Shown: positions 50,574-61,484 of the stretch, one piece after another
Layout: every line of letters begins with the position of its first letter
Position numbering within the stretch: the stretch's first letter is position 1
Source: Pyrenopolyporus hunteri
Taxonomy: Eukaryota; Ascomycota; Sordariomycetes; Xylariales; Hypoxylaceae
Direction: 5' to 3'
Length of the DNA stretch: 64,000 bases
Assembly: GCA_902806595.1 (NCBI GenBank)
Contig: CADCXC010000014.1
Coordinates: forward strand, 868,001-932,000
Notes under the pieces: model-generated
The model's database searches: none
What the model saw: the letters and a program-made list of their open reading frames with translations, nothing else
What the model was told of the DNA's origin: nothing
Made by a program: the position numbers and the translations under genes

Positions 50574-51451
50574 CGTGTCGGTTGTTTCATCCGGCCTTGA
50601 CGATTCAGTTCCTTTCAAGCCTTTTTTGTAGCCTCTAGGGACTGGGGTGGAGACGGTCGAAGAAGATTTGGACGTTGTTGGATGGTGGTTCATACCGCAC
50701 CGGAACGTCTGGGATATCCTGGACCTAGGAAATAATATTGCAACGAGACTCGGTAGTTCCGTGTGAGAGATATCGAGCCACATCTCAGGGAAGAAAGAAA
50801 TGATGCTCTAACCAGGCTAATATCCTGCTGCTAAACGACATGAGACGATTGCCGCTTTTGTATTTTGCAACGATTTGAGATGCAATGGCTAGATGACATT
50901 GCACGTGGACCTAACCGGTTGTAAGCAGTTGATTAATGTGACCATCAGGCGATTTACCACTTCGTCCTTGAACAAGAATCCGTGAACTTAGATATGCTAT
51001 TAGATATGCAAAAACGGATTAATTGCTATACATGGGCCTTGGCCCTGTTAATCCTGAGTTTCGAAGGTATTTGCCCGTACTCTTTGGCGGTTGAGCTTTT
51101 GTAAGGAACGTTGAAAAAAGGGGGGCTGATTACCTAAGTTTAGGTACCTACCTACCTAGCAAGTATCCAAGTACTCTTAGCCTGAAACTGTCAGACAGCC
51201 GCCGACAGCTGCCAGTTCTTATCTTATCTACCAAGCTCCTGACGCCACTGATTGATCAATCGGAAGCTTCCGACTTGGAATTTCGCAACTTCATAACTTC
51301 CCATTCTCATCTACTATCACCTAAACAACACATTAATAAAACCGTCCATCTAATCCACGCGTAAAGCTCTCACCACACCCAAGAATTTTCGGAGCTCGAA
51401 CCTACTTATCACCGACTACGAGCATAAATTACGCGATAAGATAACGCCAAT
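50574..51451. other. intergenic cot1 / prp11
   Basis: Holds the kinase 3' region and the prp11 promoter. A TAGGTACCTACCTACCTAG motif lies at about 51141-51160. No gene was recognised. Confidence 0.5.
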
Positions 51452-52183
51452 ATGGACTACCAGAACCGCGCAGGCTCCAAGTTTGGAGGCGGCGGTGTCG
51501 CCTCCCACAGCGCGACCAACGCAGACCGCAGAGAGCGTCTGCGCAAGCTCGCCCTCGAGACTATCGATCTCGATAAAGACCCCTACTTCTTCAAAAACCA
51601 CGTCGGCTCTTTCGAGTGCCGGCTATGTCTGACCGTTCACCAAAACGACGGCTCCTATCTCGCCCACACCCAGGGCAAGAAGCACCAGACAAACCTAGCG
51701 CGACGCGCAGCCCGCGAACAGAAGGAAGGGAAAGGCCAGATCGATCCGAACACGGGGCTACCCGTGGGCGTGGTGGGCGCCGGGTTCGGCGCGGGGATGG
51801 TGCGGCGGAACATCGTGAAGATCGGGCGGCCGGGGTACAAGATCACCAAGGTGCGGGACCCGGTGACGCGGCAGCAGGGCCTGCTGTTCCAGCTGCAGTA
51901 CCCGGAGATCGGGCAGGACGTGACGCCCAAGGTGCGGTTCATGAGCGCGTTCGAGCAGCGCGTGGAGGAGCCGCCGGACAAGAACTTCCAGTACATGCTC
52001 GTCGCCGCCGAGCCCTACGAGACCTGCGGCTTCAAGCTCCAGGCCCGCGAGATCGACCGCTCCGGCGACCGCTACTGGACCTGGTGGGACGCCGACCTCA
52101 AGGAGTTCTGGGTCCAGGTCATGTTCCTTACCGAGCGCGAGGAGAGGTACGTCGGCGTCCCGGGTCTGCCGGGTCGGAGGTGA
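51452..52183 (+). CDS. prp11: splicing factor Prp11 / SF3a subunit 2 (SF3a66)
   Basis: One intron-free frame of 243 residues. The N-terminus MDYQNRAGSKFGGGG and the matrin-type C2H2 zinc finger (Cys56, Cys59, His72, His78) are diagnostic for SF3a66. The conserved core follows, including GRPGYKITKVRDP, LLFQLQYPEI and FMSAFEQRVE, with the C-terminal YEPYET-like and DRYWTWWD blocks near 185 and 207. SF3a66 is part of the U2 snRNP SF3a complex needed for branch-point recognition. The protein lacks the proline-rich tail of animal SF3A2, as expected in fungi. The GC-rich codon use in 51730-52110 stands out from its AT-rich surroundings and suits a highly expressed, old gene. Confidence 0.96.
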   Translation: MDYQNRAGSKFGGGGVASHSATNADRRERLRKLALETIDLDKDPYFFKNHVGSFECRLCLTVHQNDGSYLAHTQGKKHQTNLARRAAREQKEGKGQIDPNTGLPVGVVGAGFGAGMVRRNIVKIGRPGYKITKVRDPVTRQQGLLFQLQYPEIGQDVTPKVRFMSAFEQRVEEPPDKNFQYMLVAAEPYETCGFKLQAREIDRSGDRYWTWWDADLKEFWVQVMFLTEREERYVGVPGLPGRR

Positions 52184-52891
52184 GCGGTTCGTGGGGGGGT
52201 TGGGGAGTTTATATCAAGGGGTCCGGGAACAGATTATTTGTATACCCACGCGTTAGGGAGAGCGAAGGTCAACGTCACGCGAATGGATTATTAGGAGAGA
52301 AGACGAAAACCTAGGATGGGGACGGGTCTAATCACGGCGATAATGATCGATTCGTTTAAACGTCATCAATCAACCTTACCCCATGAGAGCGCCTGCTCAA
52401 AAGTTCGGTTCTCGACCTGTGTAAGTGGGTTGTCCCGTGGAGGATGCGGGTAGTACCACCACTTACTAATACATAATAGGCCTACCACGAGGATGTTTTC
52501 CACGTCGTACCTAAGGGCCAGGGACTATATAGCAGAGAGAGAACGGTATCTTATGTCACCAGCAGAACTATCATCTAACGGAACTGAAATCCTGTGGCAT
52601 TCTAACGTCACGCTACGTCAACCCAAAATAACCTAGTTTTACAGTGTGCCCCCTAATTGAGATGCCTTATCATTTAAATACCTAGGAAATAATTATATCC
52701 AACCTTCCAACTAGGACATAATATTCCATTTAGTACTGAAGTTGACTATTCTGGGATATGCGTTGTGTAAGCAGAAGCTGTGAAAAGCCGGACCTCCGAC
52801 GGGGACGGATATCCGGGCTAAAAACTGTGTGACAACTCAGCCCTCAATAAACACATCATTGTAATTGAGAGTTTACATTTTCGCCGCAGCC
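52184..52891. other. intergenic
   Basis: Between prp11 and the FSH1-like gene, both rightward. AT-rich from 52600 to 52760. No gene was recognised. Confidence 0.5.
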
Positions 52892-53740
52892 ATGAGGATA
52901 CTTTGCCTTCATGGTCGCGGGCAAAATGAGAGTGCAGTCCAATCTGAATTAGGTACGTAGGTACTCATACTACAAAGATGATCTTGACTTATTAATGTTA
53001 CAGAACCTTTATTATCGAAGTGGCGGCACCTGAACGCGGAACTCACTCTTGACTTCATCGACGGCCCCCTGAAAGTGCCAAATGACTCAGTGAAGGAGTT
53101 AGTATCCCGTGAGCCTCATTCGCACGAATTCTTTGAGGTTGAGAAAGTCAAAGACATTCGCAAATCCGTCGAATGGTTAGGGGCCAAACTCGATCAGGAC
53201 GGACCCTACGACGGGGTCTTGGCATCCTCTCAGGGGGCTGCTCGAGTTTCCAGTTTCCTCCTATACCGACAATGGTACGACCATGAGCTGCCCCCGCCCT
53301 TCAAATTCGCTATTTTCATCGGTGGAGCCATCCCTCTTAAAGTCCTTAAGGATCTTGGGGTGGCGGTATCGGGCAGGGCGGAAGAGGTAGTGGCGCAGGC
53401 GAAGCTGCAGCGTGATCGCGCGCTCGGTCCGCTACTGGCTCATACCGCGAGGGCGCGTCGAGCGGTGTTCGACTCGGACGATTGCTTCGGGCTGAATCTG
53501 AACAGGATCCCGCTAGAGCTGAAGATAAGGATACCCACCGTCCACGTGTGGGGGGAGAACGACCCTATGTTCCCGGCGTCGGTGCAACTCGCTGGGTTGT
53601 GCGACCCCTATATTAGGAAGATTCAAACGCATGCCGGGTCCCGTGGTGTTCCTACGGACGAGAAAGACCTGGAGGAGCTGGTCGAACTGATGGAATGGTG
53701 CGTTCAACGGGCTACGTGGCCTGGCCAGAAGCAGTTGTGA
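52892..53740 (+). CDS. FSH1-like serine hydrolase lacking the usual catalytic His
   Basis: Two exons (52892-52952 and 53004-53740) give 265 residues, a normal size for the FSH1/LovG family of alpha/beta hydrolases. The start MRILCLHGRG, the DFIDGP strand and the CGPYDGVLASSQGAA region fit. The nucleophile elbow reads ASSQG (Ser96), so the first Gly of GxSxG is Ala. Asp207 in GENDP is in place. The segment that normally reads GHxxP near the C-terminus reads SRGVP, with Arg234 where the catalytic His should be. The frame is otherwise intact. Some LovG-type members release polyketides, but this gene is about 29 kb from the PKS, beyond conserved genes, so a link is unlikely. Activity is doubtful. 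Confidence 0.85.
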
Positions 53741-54907
53741 AGGTTCGTCGACGAGGGCTAAACGGATGATGGTTCATACTAGAACGGGCCGTCGTGCTAT
53801 GACAATTAGGTACCTTTTGGATATAGGAGATATGGCCTAAATACACGAGCTTTGGGCTCATATTTTGGGGAAGCATAGGAGGTGCAAGAGTGACCGTATT
53901 ATGTTAGTATACCTTTACTTTGAGTCAAACTTCATATTGAGTCTCGCATAGTGGAAACTGATATCTTAGCTACCTACTTAGATAAGACATGGTGTTGCCT
54001 CATTAAATTGAGATTTTATCACGAATTGTATATGGTAACGGTGTATAGTCCTTCGCGGATCCCTGTAGTATGATGATCCAAGGTATCGTATATATTACAG
54101 TAAAGACTTAATCCATATTGAAAAATTATACCACTCCTAACGTTCGATTACTTCAAACTATAGAGAAGCGGAAACGACGTCACATCTTACACGTGCGAGA
54201 TATGGCGCAATAAGAAAAGGTATGTGAAGAAAGATGTCACCCCGAAATAGTAGACTAATACCGAGCCCCGTCATAAGGATGGCAGGCCGACGCGGAGAGA
54301 CCGAGGCAATAAATTCTCCCTCACAATGGAGTTTGTCATCTTTTCGGCGGGTTGGGTACCTAGGTAGGTAGGGTTACCGCCAACCTGGAACTGACGGCCA
54401 TGATCTCTTTATCGTCCACTCCGGAGCCACTCAGCGGTGACTGCTTATTTTCGGCACTTATTTTCCCAGTCTCATAGATGCTTTATAGATGGCGGATTGC
54501 TCATTTCAGCGATACTTCGTTTACTATGCAACCACATTCTTCCCCTTAGGGGGGCTCGCTACACGATCAACGTCAGCAATTCCATTTTTGGTCTTCAAGA
54601 GTTGATATACTTATGTCAGCAACTACCGACTATTAATGATAGCGTGATGAGAATAGTACGTGAGACAAGTTAATCCTATTCAAAGTAAAGAGATGACTAG
54701 AAGTTGTAGGAGTTATGTAACGAAGTGTGACCTTTAGTCTGGTGAGAGTCCATAGCCCCCTGGCTGCGGATCCAACTGTATACATGCTAGCCACCGCAGA
54801 TAAATAAGAATTCGTTGCTCCCCGAGTTAAGGATTATAATCCATGGCACAAAGAACCCAAAGTCCTGCTCTAACTATCTCTTGGCGGACATTTGCGAACT
54901 CACCACT
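53741..54907. other. intergenic
   Basis: Between the FSH1-like gene and the SLATT gene. AT-rich at 53880-54140, with a TACCTAGGTAGGTAGG motif at about 54356-54370. No gene was recognised. An in-frame Met at 54815 could extend the next gene by 31 codons, but that stretch has no family resemblance. Confidence 0.5.
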
Positions 54908-55711
54908 ATGTCGTCCGATACGAAAGATGTCCACTCCCCTCTACTCTCCCCGGGCTCGAGGACCTCAGTTCCTCAGTTAGGTTCGCCTTCAGTACCGAAA
55001 CCATCTAAAGCGCCGGCTTCGCCACCGAAGCCGAACATCCCAAACGCGACGCCCGTCGATCCTGCGCCGGTAAAAACTATCACCAGTCTCTCATGGGGGG
55101 CACCAGCAGGCCTTGCTATTCGTGGGCCCAACGACGAGAACCTCGTTATCTTTAGAAAAGCTTTAGGTATCAACTACAGTCGCGAGACCTCTGACAGCGG
55201 CACCCTCGAGGAGGGCCGCAAGGCCGCAGTTGGTATATACAAATCCGTGATCCAAGCTCAACAGATCAAAGCCGTACAGCACGCCCTGCTCACAGCATTC
55301 CTCTACCTGTGCTACTTCGCTCAGATCGTCATCGGCGCCGCCCTGACCGCCGTCGGTCCGAACTCCGGCCGGTACGAAGCGCTCATCACTGTTCTCGGCG
55401 CTATCAACACGGTCTTGGCCGGTGTCTTGGCTCTGATCAAGGGGTCCGGGCAACCCCAGAGGCTGGAGAAGGACCGCATCGGGTTCCGGAGATTACAAGA
55501 TTGGATCGAAGAGACGGAGGCCTTGCTCGCCGTGGGCGTGATCGGACGGAATAGGAAGGAGGTCGGACTACTGGTCGAGAGCGCCTTCAAGCGCTACAAC
55601 GCCGCCAAGGCGAGCGTCGAGAATAACAGTCCAGACTTCTACGTTAACCAGTCGGACTCCGACGACGGGCCAGACGCCGCCGGGAGACCGCTAAAGCCGA
55701 ATGGTCCCTGA
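54908..55711 (+). CDS. fungal SLATT-domain two-transmembrane protein
   Basis: Single-exon frame; starting at Met 54908 gives 267 residues. Residues 1-60 are Pro/Ser-rich and disordered. The SLATT (SMODS- and SLOG-associating two-TM effector) domain runs from about 75 to 235, with an amphipathic segment, two membrane helices at about 125-150 and 157-178, and a charged C-terminal helix beginning QRLEKDRIGFRRLQDW. The hairpin spacing and the GAINTVLAGVLALIKG second helix match the fungal SLATT family. In bacteria SLATT proteins are predicted pore-forming effectors of nucleotide-signal defence systems. In fungi the role is not established. A HeLo-NACHT NLR follows 2 kb downstream on the same strand, which makes a link to non-self recognition worth considering, but that is inference. 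Confidence 0.85.
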   Translation: MSSDTKDVHSPLLSPGSRTSVPQLGSPSVPKPSKAPASPPKPNIPNATPVDPAPVKTITSLSWGAPAGLAIRGPNDENLVIFRKALGINYSRETSDSGTLEEGRKAAVGIYKSVIQAQQIKAVQHALLTAFLYLCYFAQIVIGAALTAVGPNSGRYEALITVLGAINTVLAGVLALIKGSGQPQRLEKDRIGFRRLQDWIEETEALLAVGVIGRNRKEVGLLVESAFKRYNAAKASVENNSPDFYVNQSDSDDGPDAAGRPLKPNGP

Positions 55712-57738
55712 TCTAAAGACGTGCCACACTAGGTTTTGTACATGATTAGGGGTACAAATGCTTCGTTCTTACTGAATTTGGCGAGGTCGCCACCGTTAAA
55801 CTACGAGGAGGCGTTCCGGATGACTCTAGATAGGGGGTTACATTCGAAAACCGTCCGGGGGTATTATAGACAATTAGTTCCTAATCCAAGTTCTACATGT
55901 TAGTAAAAGCCATCCGACTAGAGCTCGATTACTTATCAAAAGTATGCGGCATAATATGTGTTTCTAGATTTGAATATCGTCGTTGCGCCTTGCGTAAACT
56001 ATGTATGTTCCGTCAGACGTAGTCGAAAATGGAGTTACATCGGCTCTGCTGATGTCGTCAGCGTCCACTCTGGGGAGAGACGGGACTATTATTATTGGTA
56101 ATATCACGGCATCTATTTTACCCCTTGGGGTCGTCGCTGACCTCAGAGGCGCACATGGTATAACATCTTTATTCAATATTCAGGGGACGGCGTAAGCATG
56201 CGCGATGATAGACTGCGGATCATTGCATGTAATCATGCTGACTGCCTACCCCGTAGTACGCTACTATTAATGTCAGAGCCTCATCTTATTCATTTACATG
56301 TGAGATACTATTTGAGTTATGGGCCAATGTGCCGAAGTTATGCTTTTTGGGAACCTGTTTATGGTGCTATCGCCATGGAGGTTTACGACGTGATAGACGT
56401 AAAAATTATATTCATGAACCGTTATGTATATGCTTTTATTTGCTTATACAGGTAGGTACCTATAGCCGCTATTAAGTAACGTTAAATCGCCATATAGAAG
56501 AAGAATAAAATTTCCGATTTTGTAGGACCTCCCTAGTCTGTCTGACTATATAGGTAATTTGGCGCTCGGGGTTTCGTTAGAAAAAGAAAGCCATTTATAC
56601 TAGAGCCGTTGTGAACGTATAAATGGTAGATGAACATTTTCTTAAGTCGAGTTAAAATTCTTCAACAATATTAAAGGATTTGTATGGTGGGACATACCGA
56701 CTAATATTTCCCGTCTAGGTATCTACCTATATAGCACGGGAAGCGTAAGGGGACAGATATAGTCCACGTTTGCTAAGGTCTTAATAGTTCTCTTCTATCA
56801 GTTATATCGCATGTAAAGTACACTTAGATATACGTCATAATATGAATATATGTTTATTATGTTCAATATACCTATTATTTAATAGACTATAAGCCCGTGC
56901 AGTTATAATGAGACCAAGAGATTAAAAACAGCGCGTGTCGTATCGTACAAGCTCACTCTAAAAGTGTTATAGCAAAGTGTTGGATGACGCCCTGTAATTA
57001 TAGCGCGTCTAGCGATAGAAATACGGTATGACTGTACGGTTCGTTGTATATATAGGCACTGTGCTAGAAGATATTTTGATTCGGCAGCTTGGCGCAAGTT
57101 GGCGTTTGGCCCAGGGTGCAAAACAACAACCAGCAATTCAAAAACTATTACGATAATTTATGAAAGCAGAGCGATAATGAATTTATTAACTTAACTTGAG
57201 TCTCTAGGAAATGAATTACTCGGCCATGGGGGATATAAACTATAAAAGACGGATTATAATAGACGCGAGTACCTACCAGGTATAGAAGACGTCCAGGACA
57301 TAGAAGATGATACCCAGGTCGGAGAGAGCATGCAGGCCAGATGGCACCCGTGAAACCCAGACCGACCGCGGCGCTCGCTAAGGCGCGGGCTGTTATTTGA
57401 TTCGTCTTGGGGTATGGCTGTGATCTATTCCGCCTTACCGCCACCACTCAGCGTAACTTTAGTTGCGACAACTGCGTGTGAATTATGAGATTAATAACGC
57501 CTGCATTGAGGCAGTGCCCCTGAGAGATTTCTGAGGTAGGTAATGCCCAAAGGCCGCCTTGCGGCCCGCCTTGAGGCCTCTCTCCCAGCCTCATCCGAAA
57601 ATTAGGTACTAGGCGCCCAAGGTATACCCTTGACTTCCGAGGGGTTCTTAGCAGAAATCGCGATCCTCCTCAATGACCGACCGGATCACCTCATCTTCTC
57701 ACGTCTAATCAGCCGTTAGGGCGTGTTGAATCTCCAAA
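55712..57738. other. intergenic between SLATT gene and NLR
   Basis: Two kb, AT-rich at 56380-57060. Short frames at 56001-56455 and a minus-strand frame at 57148-57447 do not show a domain. A TAGGTACCTATA motif lies at 56452-56463, and a GGCCGCCTTGCGGCCCGCC near-palindrome at about 57550. The last 60 bases before the NLR are C/T-rich. Confidence 0.5.
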
Positions 57739-60700
57739 ATGGCTGAACTTGCCATGGGTGCCGTCGGGCTTCTCGGCGTGATCGGTGCCTTTAAGGACGC
57801 CATCGATCTTTTCGACTACTTTATGAGCTCGCAAGAGTTCGGCCGCGATTACGAAATACTAGATACTAAGGTTGATATCGAGAGGACTGTTTTGTTGCAG
57901 TGGGCTGAACAGGTGAAGCTCCTACGAACTGACTATGACCGAAGACTGGATGACCCCACCGCACAACACGCCGTCGTTCGTATCCTGGGGTGCATCAAGT
58001 TGTTAATGAGTGACGAAACCAAATTAAGAGAGCGGTACGGTCTGAATAAGGCAACAGGACAGGCCACCGATGACAAATCCGACCGATCCAACCGCGTGTC
58101 CGCAATTAGCAGCCATCGAATGGCCAAGTTCGTCGAGGAATTTGAAGCGCTAAAGTTACGGGTCGGCATACATGACGAAAATCTCCCACTGCATAAAAAG
58201 ATTCGCTGGGTCATCCGGGACAAGGCGAAGTTCGAAATTTTAGTCTCGGACCTAATTCATTTCACCACAAAACTCACTCAGATCGTCCCAATATCCGACC
58301 ACCAAGCGACCGCTCGAAGCGCGACCAACAAAGATATCTCTGCCATCACGGACCTCAGAGGGCTAAAGATCATCCGCGAGGCCTCCGCCATCAACAGGGT
58401 GGTTATCGCCGAATTGACTAGGGAACAAATTACGCGTACTTGTGAAGAACGTGTTCTCAATCGATTATGGTTTCGGGCCATCAATGAAAGAAAGGAGTCT
58501 GTTTCGCAAGCCCATGAAAAGACGTTCCACTGGGTACTTGAGCCCCCTAAAGGTTACCCCTGGGATGACCTCTCAGAATGGCTTCGGGCTGGCTCGGGAA
58601 TCTACTGGGTGTCTGGGAAGGCTGGAAGTGGCAAGTCAACGCTGATGAAGTATTTGGTCCAACACCAACGAGCCGGGCAGCTTCTTTCTAATTGGGCTGG
58701 CAGCACACCGTGCTTAGTAGCTAACCATTTCTTTTACAACTTGGGCACCCCCGAACAGAAATCCCAAGAGGGGTTATCGAGAACCCTCCTCTACCAAATA
58801 CTTTCCGCCAACCCGTCTCTTATCCCCGAGGTGCTCCCAAATATGTGGAGGCAGACTTATGATAGCGACGGCCTTGCAATTGACCTGCCGTCTGTGAATG
58901 AAACCAAGCATGCTTTCCAAATCCTCGGGGCGAAAACGTCGCAGATCGGTAAATTTTGCTTCTTCATCGATGGGTTGGACGAATTCGTGGGGAACTATCT
59001 TGATGGGATAGCCTTTATTAAGGATCTTGCTTTGAACAACGACATCAAGATCGTAGTTTCGAGCAGACCGATTCCGGACTGCGTCGCCTCGTTCGACGGA
59101 GTACCGTCACTAGCATTACATCAGCTAACTCGCGCCGATATTAAGGCCTACGTGGACGCAACCATCGGTGGCCATAAATATATGCAGGGCCTTTTACGTC
59201 GCCATCCGACCGAGGCAGTTGACATTATGAGGGATTTAGTCAACAAGTCGTCCGGCGTCTTCCTTTGGGTGATTCTTGCGTGCAGATCGCTCGTCTCGGG
59301 CTTTGCGGACTACGACAGAATCCAAGAACTGAAGCGGCGCGTCGATGAGCTCCCACCAGAACTCGAGGAAATGTTCCAACATATGCTCAATGGGATTAAT
59401 AAGCGCCACCGGGAACAAGGCTCTCGGCTACTGAAGCTATGTTTTCTGGCTGGTCAAGTTGAGCGCGGTGTTTATCTTCATTTACCCCTGCTTGGTTTAG
59501 CTCTGGTAGAAGAAGGCTGTACTAACGTGGAGCAGATAACGGAATTGGACCAGGATCAGAAGAAAAGGTTATGTGACGAGCTAGAAGGCCGGCTCAGGAG
59601 TCGAACTGGAGGATTGTTAGAGACGGATCGTGGCGAACCTCCCTTCAAAGACGACGGTTCCGCGTATTGCTTCTGTAATATACGGTCTTGCCATGATACC
59701 AGGGTTGATAGAAGCGTTAGATTCATGCATCGTACGGTTTTTGAATTTTTAAGCAATGAACAGGTGTGGAATATGGAGTGTCTCGGGCTTCCAGATGGGC
59801 TCCGAGCCAACTCCGAATTATCACTTGTTGGGCTCTACTTGGCCATGATAAGTGTACCGGGTGCGGCTAATTACGACCAGGCATCTAAACTTTTCCTTGA
59901 TGGACTGGAGTGGGGGGTCCAATCCGACCTCCAAGAGCCGGAATGCAAAAGCCATATATTCTGGGCGATGCAGCCGTTCCTCAACAGCTTGCGGTCGTCG
60001 CCTCCACCAGACACATACAATATGCTTCTGAAGAGAGTCGCCAAGGCCAGCGAGTCTTCGTTCGTACAGTTGAAACTAGCTGCCGAGACCGGCGCGGTCA
60101 ATTTCGTCAAGGCTCATGCCTCCTTTCCACTGGAGAATTCTTCGATACCCGACTCGGAAAAGTGGTCTCTACTACTTTACCACGCCGCCTGTGACCCTCT
60201 AGTCGACGGACCCTCTTGGATAGCTAGGCGCAGCTACGGATGGGTAGAAATGTCCCATAGGCGTGTAATATCCCTGTTGCTGTCTTACGGCGGGAAGCCA
60301 AATTATGAACTATTTGACGGAGCTACCAAGAAAACGCCATGGCTTGCTTGGTTGGAGTATACGTCTAGGATGGATAACCATGGCTCTCATAAACTGCGTC
60401 TTGCGAACGTTGCAGAGGTGTTTTTACGTTCTGGCGCTGAGCCCTTAGAGGAGTTCCGCGACTGGGTCCAAGACGAACTCTTGGAGAGTAAGCACGATCG
60501 TGTTCGAAGCGCAGGGCGCAAGTTGTTAGACCTTGCCGGGAAGCTCAAGGGCCGCTCGGTCGATCCTTCGAGCCGTGTTAATGAGAGGGGAACGGACGCC
60601 AGCGGGAATGAACAGAGTGGGGGACTTGCATCTAATATACCGCCAGGTTTCGATGCGCGGTCCCCTTCGAACGTGCGTAAAAGGGAAGGCGATGCATCCT

Positions 60701-60744
60701 CAGATATATGTTATAAACGGCCCCGTCCGTCAAATCAAATATAG
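57739..60744 (+). CDS. HeLo-NACHT NLR-like receptor
   Basis: One intron-free frame of 1,001 residues. The N-terminal about 220 residues are a HeLo domain (GAVGLLGVIGAFKDAIDLFDYF start, then FGRDYEILDTKVDIE), the membrane-targeting cell-death domain of HET-S/HET-s-type proteins. A NACHT NTPase follows: Walker A GKAGSGKS at 293-300 (Lys299), Walker B FFIDGLDEF at about 409-416, sensor SSRP near 440. Winged-helix-like sequence and a conserved RFMHRTVFEFL segment come next, near 660. The last 250 residues are helical without clear WD40, TPR or ankyrin repeats, and the end (from about 930) is polar with a KRPRPS basic motif. Such NLRs mediate heterokaryon incompatibility and other non-self recognition. 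The protein looks intact. Confidence 0.93.
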   Translation: MAELAMGAVGLLGVIGAFKDAIDLFDYFMSSQEFGRDYEILDTKVDIERTVLLQWAEQVKLLRTDYDRRLDDPTAQHAVVRILGCIKLLMSDETKLRERYGLNKATGQATDDKSDRSNRVSAISSHRMAKFVEEFEALKLRVGIHDENLPLHKKIRWVIRDKAKFEILVSDLIHFTTKLTQIVPISDHQATARSATNKDISAITDLRGLKIIREASAINRVVIAELTREQITRTCEERVLNRLWFRAINERKESVSQAHEKTFHWVLEPPKGYPWDDLSEWLRAGSGIYWVSGKAGSGKSTLMKYLVQHQRAGQLLSNWAGSTPCLVANHFFYNLGTPEQKSQEGLSRTLLYQILSANPSLIPEVLPNMWRQTYDSDGLAIDLPSVNETKHAFQILGAKTSQIGKFCFFIDGLDEFVGNYLDGIAFIKDLALNNDIKIVVSSRPIPDCVASFDGVPSLALHQLTRADIKAYVDATIGGHKYMQGLLRRHPTEAVDIMRDLVNKSSGVFLWVILACRSLVSGFADYDRIQELKRRVDELPPELEEMFQHMLNGINKRHREQGSRLLKLCFLAGQVERGVYLHLPLLGLALVEEGCTNVEQITELDQDQKKRLCDELEGRLRSRTGGLLETDRGEPPFKDDGSAYCFCNIRSCHDTRVDRSVRFMHRTVFEFLSNEQVWNMECLGLPDGLRANSELSLVGLYLAMISVPGAANYDQASKLFLDGLEWGVQSDLQEPECKSHIFWAMQPFLNSLRSSPPPDTYNMLLKRVAKASESSFVQLKLAAETGAVNFVKAHASFPLENSSIPDSEKWSLLLYHAACDPLVDGPSWIARRSYGWVEMSHRRVISLLLSYGGKPNYELFDGATKKTPWLAWLEYTSRMDNHGSHKLRLANVAEVFLRSGAEPLEEFRDWVQDELLESKHDRVRSAGRKLLDLAGKLKGRSVDPSSRVNERGTDASGNEQSGGLASNIPPGFDARSPSNVRKREGDASSDICYKRPRPSNQI

Positions 60745-61484
60745 AGGGGAATAAGGTAACGAGGCCGCTATCGCGCTTTAGGCGTCGGGAATCTACGGGC
60801 GCGGAGAGGTTTCTAATGTTGATATTCTGAATCTGTCCATGGTACGCACCTTGAAAATGGGCTTCTGCTCGATGATATTCATGGGTTGGTAGACGTCCGC
60901 CCATGATCTATAGCTACTAAACATCTACACCTTCCAACATTCTTAGCAGCACCGCCCCTTTCAACGTGAAGTGTCTTAATAGGAACTCGTGGAACATACC
61001 AGCAGAGTGAGCTATTCTACTGAAATACACGGACGGCGCGCTTAACTAGCCGGGCCAGCATCGAGTCACAAAGGGGGCGTCCCAGGACGTATAAGGCTTA
61101 AATCAATCCGAATCGTGGGAAATTAGTATCCGGTGGGATGGTACGGCTCTATATTTTTTGAACAGCTTTTTCACCACTACCATATGATTTTTCACCAGGC
61201 CCACCTTCTATAACCGGGCCGGTTTCCTATGTGCTGGTATGAATGCGACCGTGACACCGGCGATGGATGGGCTATACCAAATGATCCAAGGAACTAGTTA
61301 TTCGGGCAAGATGCTTAATCTATATCAGGATCTAGGCCGCGGGTCATTGCCGAAACGAAATATATAAGTATTACCGTTTACCCGGGCATCTAACGATGCT
61401 CCTGGTTCTGTCGACGCTGCACATTGCGTCGAATCTCAATCAATCTCATCCAGACTACCTACTTATAGAACTGCTAACAGGAGG
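60745..61484. other. intergenic
   Basis: Downstream of the NLR and upstream of the small secreted-protein gene. No gene was recognised. Confidence 0.5.

Noticed and set aside
57148..57447. 99-codon minus-strand frame with a hydrophobic Ala/Gly segment upstream of the NLR
   Set aside because: The protein-like look switches between frames and no domain or splice model holds; not enough support for a gene.
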